64,000 bases of DNA from Pelodera strongyloides (taxonomy: Eukaryota > Nematoda > Chromadorea > Rhabditida > Rhabditidae), in assembly GCA_036852015.1 (NCBI GenBank), contig JAANDG010000266.1, positions 124,001 to 188,000 of the forward strand, given 5' to 3'. Within the stretch, counting starts at the first letter, position 1. Each line of letters starts with the position of its first letter. Below are positions 59,078 through 64,000 of the stretch, in pieces. The translations under genes and the position numbers were made by a program. Under the pieces are notes generated by a model, which saw only the letters and a list, made by a program, of their open reading frames with translations, was not told the DNA's origin and searched no databases.

Positions 59078-62000
59078 TTAACTATCGTCCATTTCTTGAT
59101 CCTCCTCCTCTTCGCTCCCTTCACTATCTTCATCGTCGTCGCTATCTCCGCCATCATCACTATCTTCCAGGAAACCTTTGTGTTTCCGTTTCTTGCTCTG
59201 CTTTCGCTCTTCTAAAGAAAGAGTAAACAGTTTTACCTTAAAATTTAAAACAAATCAGTTCACACTTCACCTTGTTGTTGTTCCTACAAATAAAAGGTAA
59301 CAAGTAATTGACTTGATCTTTCAAAAGACCAAGGTCAATAGTACAGATCAACAGCACCTCCCAACAAAAAAAAACATGCACAGTAGCATCGATAGCGGAA
59401 ACATATACAATACACTAAGCAGTAATGTAGCAAAAACAACAAACCACGGCTCCGTTTAGCTTCGCCGACTACAATTGAAATTGAAATTATAACAATTAAA
59501 AACAAACCCATATCATCGTCATCCGATTCAGCATTATCCTCTTCGCTGGTGCCACCTTGACGCATAAGGCCTCCATCGTCCCACCATTCCTGCAAATAAG
59601 ATATGATTATAGTATATTATATAAAAAATAAGAAACCGAACTAGGTTGACCAACATTACCGTGCTCACTAAGACATTACATCACATCTCACATCAAAGAA
59701 AAGATGCGGCGTTTTATGGCGTCTGTAGCGAATAGCGATATGCAACTATGGCTATGGGAACTTTTCTGAATCTCAGAGTCAATTGGCAACTTTTATTACT
59801 CTCGACTGATTTTATTTTATTATGATCAAATCACAAGAGTCAAGTTCTCACACAACAGCACACACAAGTTCTCTTATAACATGTTATATTGAGCAACCTT
59901 CTGATTTAATAAGTATGCTATGCTATGCGGCTGCAATGTGTTGCATATGCCAATCAGCTACGTTTTTACATAACACTTGATGAGTTATATAAGTCACAGT
60001 CACAAAAGCTTACCGTACAAAGTACAAACCAATAAAGGTGACAACTTTCAAGAACGTAAACATAACGTAAAAAATAGAACGATGACAGTACAATGCACAA
60101 TGCGACCTACTTACTGACTATAGATAATTTAGAGGTAGAGGCCAATCGAAAACGATACCCCCCCCCACCGCGGATCGATTTAAAGGGTAGAATTCATCGC
60201 ATATACATATATATATATATATATATATATTTATATTTTTTTTTTTACAGAAAAACGAATTAATGAAAATCGCACCTCTTCGCTTTCCGAATCTTCAGAA
60301 GCGTTCGACTCAGCGTCTTCCACGTCAGAGTCCTCAATTCCGTCTAAATTCCAAGTTTGTTTCGAATAATTTATAATTTCAAATTCTATTTTCATATATT
60401 ACGGACTTTACAGGAAGATTTCAACTCCAATAGAATCCCGTCTAAACACAACAATTAAATAGTTAGTCTAAGGTCCAAGTAATCGTCACTGTCTACGTAA
60501 TTTTGTACCTAGTAAATTTTTAGGACTCCAGAAAAGCGTATTCACTCTCTAAGACACGAAGTAAGTTTGTAAAAGAGTACCGAGATATATTTGCATATTG
60601 ACATTTACAAAAAAAAAACAGAACAAAGATACGAGCAAGTAGCTAAACAAACCTAGGATCCTCCGGAAATCGAAAAAATGAAACAACCAAAATCCAAAAC
60701 ACACCCGTGTTGAATACTATGAGCGGCTGTGGGAGGGGTTCCAATTCCTTATTGCTCATCTTTTCAATGTGCTCAGCCAAAACGCCCATTTTCCCGTGCA
60801 AAGCGAGTAGACGAGCCGAGTTGGCAGTTCGCGTACGCATCCAGTCCAAAAGACCGCCAAGGTCATTCTCAAGCGTGCGCAACTGAATAATTAAAATGAA
60901 TATAAAGCTGAATATAAATCGACGAGTGCAATCGCGGATCGCGCCGCAACTACCCCGGAAATGCTTCAGACCTTCTCCGGAAGCTAGTCCATTTTTTTCG
61001 GTTGCAAAAAACCAAAACGACAAAGCAGATATGTAACCTTCCCTCAAAAAATTTCCCCGTCAATAAGCCGAAACAGAAAACCTCTATTTATGCACCGAAT
61101 TACGTCTTGATGCCGAATTTACGTCTTGATGCAAAACCAAACGGACGTGGTTGGGCACTTTATAATTTAACACAAAATGCAACACGCATTAAAATGCTTT
61201 AAAAATCACAGAAAAGTGGAAAAATATTAACGGACAAAGTAAATTCTAAACTACATGTGATGCGCATAATACACGCAAACAAAATCGGCACCACCACCAC
61301 TATATGTTTAACCACCTCAATGCGAGACACACAACAATTACAAATCTGTAACAAATAACAAAATACCAACCGAGGACAGGTAGCTCATGTGCATGGTGAA
61401 AATGCACTGTGCCCATCGAATCCACGGTCGAATACTGAAATGATGATTAATTTACACATTACATATCCATTTCGACGCCGCAATAGAATACACCGACAAA
61501 TATTGCGATTGCGCGCCAAAGTTCTAAGTTCTAAGATTCTGCGGGGTCTGGCTGCAGATTTTTTTTTAACATTACACACATAAAAATGTACATCTACATC
61601 TTTTTAATTGTGAACTGCAGAAACTACTTAATAAGTTTAAAAAAGCCTACCTTTACCACAATTAATCCATTAGCCAGTTTTACAAACAGTTTGAGCCAAA
61701 TAGCACGTGGTATGATTCAGAAGTCAGAAGAAGCGAAGCAAGAAAATGAATGTACTGTACAATTCCAAAAGAAAATAATAATAAAGAAACGGAAACTAAC
61801 TCAATGCGTCTCCTCTCGCGAAGTCTGCTTTCTATCGCCTGTAGGAGCGGAACAATGTGTTTCACTTGCAATTCCGCCAACGTCGACTGCAAAAAAATAT
61901 TTACGAAAACTATTATTTTAATCCAAAACCTTTAAAATGTTCAAAGAATTCCAAAAGAAACTAAGTGTAAGTCAGCTCTCACCAATCGAGTGCCAGTGCA

Positions 62001-64000
62001 GAAGTACAATTGTGTATCAGTATCTGACAGTAGATAGGCCCGAACCCCAAGCCACTACCGGGTTTATCGAGTGTTTTTCAATCAACATTTTAAGCGTAAA
62101 GAATATGTGCTTTCAGTTTCTTCTATGGGGCACTATGGGTAAAATGTACAATCCAGTGTACCTACTGTCTGGTATGTTTTTGACATACATAATACGGGAA
62201 CCACACCAACATAGAAACAATAAAAGATCGCACCTGGATAACATTCAAGTCAGTCTTTTCAAGGACTTCGTCCAATTTGGGTTCATCGTGAGCCATCAGA
62301 CCATGTGTCAACAGCACAACCAATGAGTCGGACGAAGTGGGACGAGACGCCGATGGACTGGCAGCGATCATTCTAAAATACGTAAACTTAAACTTAAGCA
62401 CAGTCGCTTCCGGATTCGGATTGGGTTTGATCAGACCATCTCCGGAAGCTATTTCGAGTTTACATATTTAAATGAAACATAACGTTTATGAATTCAGATT
62501 CGTCCACTAAACTAAGACCCTAGATATCCTATACTTACGCACGGAATTTGTAATAGAAGCTATGCATTGAAGAATCTTTAGTTCCGTTAATTGTGCATGT
62601 TTAATTGAGCCTAACAAAAAATCAAAATAAATACTGTTTTTGTAGAGGTCAGAACAAAACGACTTCTATGGTATGATACCAGGGGAGCGAGAGAAAGACT
62701 AAGGGCGCTTCGGGTTGCTCTTTCCGAAAGAGAAAGAGGCAAAAACCCCGTTCGGGTTGGACCTTTCCGAAAGGATTTAGGGCGCGTTCGGGATTGATTT
62801 TCCGAAAGGAAACCATGCAAATTCATCGTTCGGGATGGACATTTTGGAAACGTTCTAATGCTTGGAGAAAACAAAAAATACAGTATGAATTAGCATGAAA
62901 AATTTGAAAAATATGCGCGGGAAACGTTTTTCGCAAGCTAATTCATACTGTATTTTTTGTTTTCTCCAAGCATTGGAACGTTTCCAAAAGTCCATCCCGA
63001 ACGATGAATTTGCATGGTTTCCTTTCGGAAAATCAATCCCGAACGCGCCCTTAATGCTTTGTGAAAGTGAAAAGTACAGTACACACTTTCCGTCAACACG
63101 CAGGGGTTTTCGTTTTAAGATTTGAATCGATTTCATTGTGCACTGTGCATTTCCTTCGGTCTTGTGCACGGCCACTGCCATGTGTCTGCGGGCAGGTCGG
63201 AAAAAATACAATGCCGAAATTGTGCACAGTGCGCAGACCGTGCACATTCAAATAAAAAATAAAACCCCTGCGTGTTCACGGAAAGTGTGTACTGTACTTT
63301 TCACTTTCACAAAGTATTAAATGCTTTCGGAAAGGTCCAACCCGAACGGGGTTTTTGCCTCTTTCTCTTTCGGAAAGAGCAACCCGAACGCGCCCTAACA
63401 TAATCATCAAATGAAATGAAGTTTAATAAACAGTCTGACTGTACGGTGACCGAGCCCGAGGATGCAAAAAAAACGATAAAGCTCGTTGTCGCCAGTCGCA
63501 GTCATTTAACGAAGCGACGAAGGGAAAATTGCAAAAGACAACTGACTTTTCTTTCTCCTTGTCCAATGTTTGACGCCTCCGGTCGCCAAGAGTGGGCTCT
63601 GGTTTTTTCGGCTTTTCCTTCTCAACCTTTTCATTGTTCACTTTCGGTTCAGAAATAGCCACTGGCGAGTTCGGAACTCCGTTTAATTTCGATGCTGCTT
63701 TCTAAATATTGTTAAATATATACGTCAACATATTTTAGGTAGCATCATGGAAATAACTGGGTGCAAAATAACCATTGTAAGCAAAAAAAGATAATAGGCT
63801 GTAAGCTCTAAATTAGTACCCATCACAGACGATGGTCAACGATCTCAGGTTTAAAATAAACTGGTATGACTTATAGGTATAGAAAAGGCGAAACAAACCT
63901 TTGGGAAAGTCTTTCCGTTAGTTAGCCCATTGACAGCAGCAGTATCTGTCTCCATCGGCTCTGGCTTAGCAATGCTCTGCCGTTTATTACTCCGACGTTG
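59078..64000 (-). CDS. wdr43: WDR43/UTP5 homologue, C-terminal part (gene continues right of window)
   Basis: UTP5 is a t-UTP subunit of the small-subunit processome needed for pre-rRNA transcription and processing in the nucleolus. Nine exons, minus strand, all in phase, 335 codons: 63899-64000 (open), 63547-63701, 62234-62372, 61801-61886, 61371-61434, 60705-60882, 60276-60343, 59508-59589, 59078-59211 (stop TAA). After a basic Lys-rich linker comes a Utp12-type domain: SLVVLLTHGLMAHDEPKLDE, then LQVKHIVPLLQAIESRL, IRPWIRWAQCIFTMHMSYLS, and TANSARLLALHGKMGVLAEHI. A long Asp/Glu/Ser tail (EDSDVEDAESNASED) with a basic KKRKHK patch follows. This order matches human WDR43, whose WD-repeat half must lie beyond the window. 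The intron 62373-63546 carries a nested pair of family C MITEs. Confidence 0.85.
60203..60245. repeat. TA microsatellite with T run
   Basis: ATATATAT then a T run, in an intron of the WDR43-like gene, upstream (minus sense: downstream) of the exon at 60276-60343. Confidence 0.85.
62703..63395. mobile_element. Family C MITE, outer element of a nest
   Basis: Starts GGGCGCTTCGGGTTGCTC and ends with the complement GAACGCGCCC, flanked by TAA on both sides (62700-62702 and 63396-63398). Inverted arms extend over 80 bases, then continue inside as AAGTGAAAAGTACAGTACAC with its complement. A second element is inserted in the left arm. Confidence 0.88.
62780..63050. mobile_element. Family C MITE, inner element of the nest
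   Basis: Starts GGGCGCGTTCGGGATTG and ends with the complement, flanked by TTA on both sides (62777-62779 and 63051-63053). Closest to the kinesin-5 intron copy at 23033-23184. Confidence 0.9.

Overview
The window is intron-rich animal nuclear DNA. Genes are split into many exons of about 30-180 bases, most introns run 200-900 bases, and no long prokaryote-style reading frames occur. Exons were joined by hand from splice sites, phase continuity and protein similarity. The gene set (nephrocystin-4, kinesin-5, WDR43/UTP5, a KIN17 relic) requires a ciliated animal. Exon sizes, acceptors of the TTTCAG type, a kinesin-5 near 950 residues and dense MITEs suggest a nematode or similar small ecdysozoan, but this is an inference and I cannot name a species.

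Layout, left to right. 1389-7355 (-): N-terminal half of a nephrocystin-4 homologue, running off the left side. 8979-9899 (-): a small three-exon gene for an acidic secreted protein. 11509-24386 (-): a complete 29-exon kinesin-5 gene, 951 residues, all phases consistent. 24591-26006: a hAT-like non-autonomous transposon just upstream of kinesin-5. 26.0-28.3 kb: repeats, including a roughly 210-base minisatellite. 28309-30014 (-): fragments of an RluA-type pseudouridine synthase. 30563-36631 (-): a decayed KIN17 copy with nonsense codons. Its first intron holds a LINE tail split by a second hAT-like element (32897-36120) with a perfect 8-base target duplication. 37.1-38.2 kb: two opposed LINE tails around a foldback MITE. 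38314-47118 (+): a complete 19-exon gene, 656 residues, for a TTF1/Reb1-like nuclear protein with repeated modules; it is the only plus-strand gene. 48765-56811 (-): an unrecognised gene, partly resolved. 59078-64000 (-): the 3' half of a WDR43/UTP5 gene.

The genes do not form a pathway. Two concern rDNA and ribosome production (the TTF1/Reb1-like protein and WDR43), but they lie apart on opposite strands, so I draw no operon conclusion. Much of the rest is transposon material: one MITE family flanked by TTA/TAA with GGGCGC ends, a second with GCGAAATACCGGCCGG ends, several large foldbacks, two hAT-like elements, three LINE tails and many GA/CT microsatellites.

I found no clear undescribed biological system. 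The best leads are the duplicated module in the TTF1/Reb1-like protein, the relaxed 5' splice sites (GT, any two bases, then G), the KIN17 relic with its nested insertions, and MITE nests with exact target duplications.
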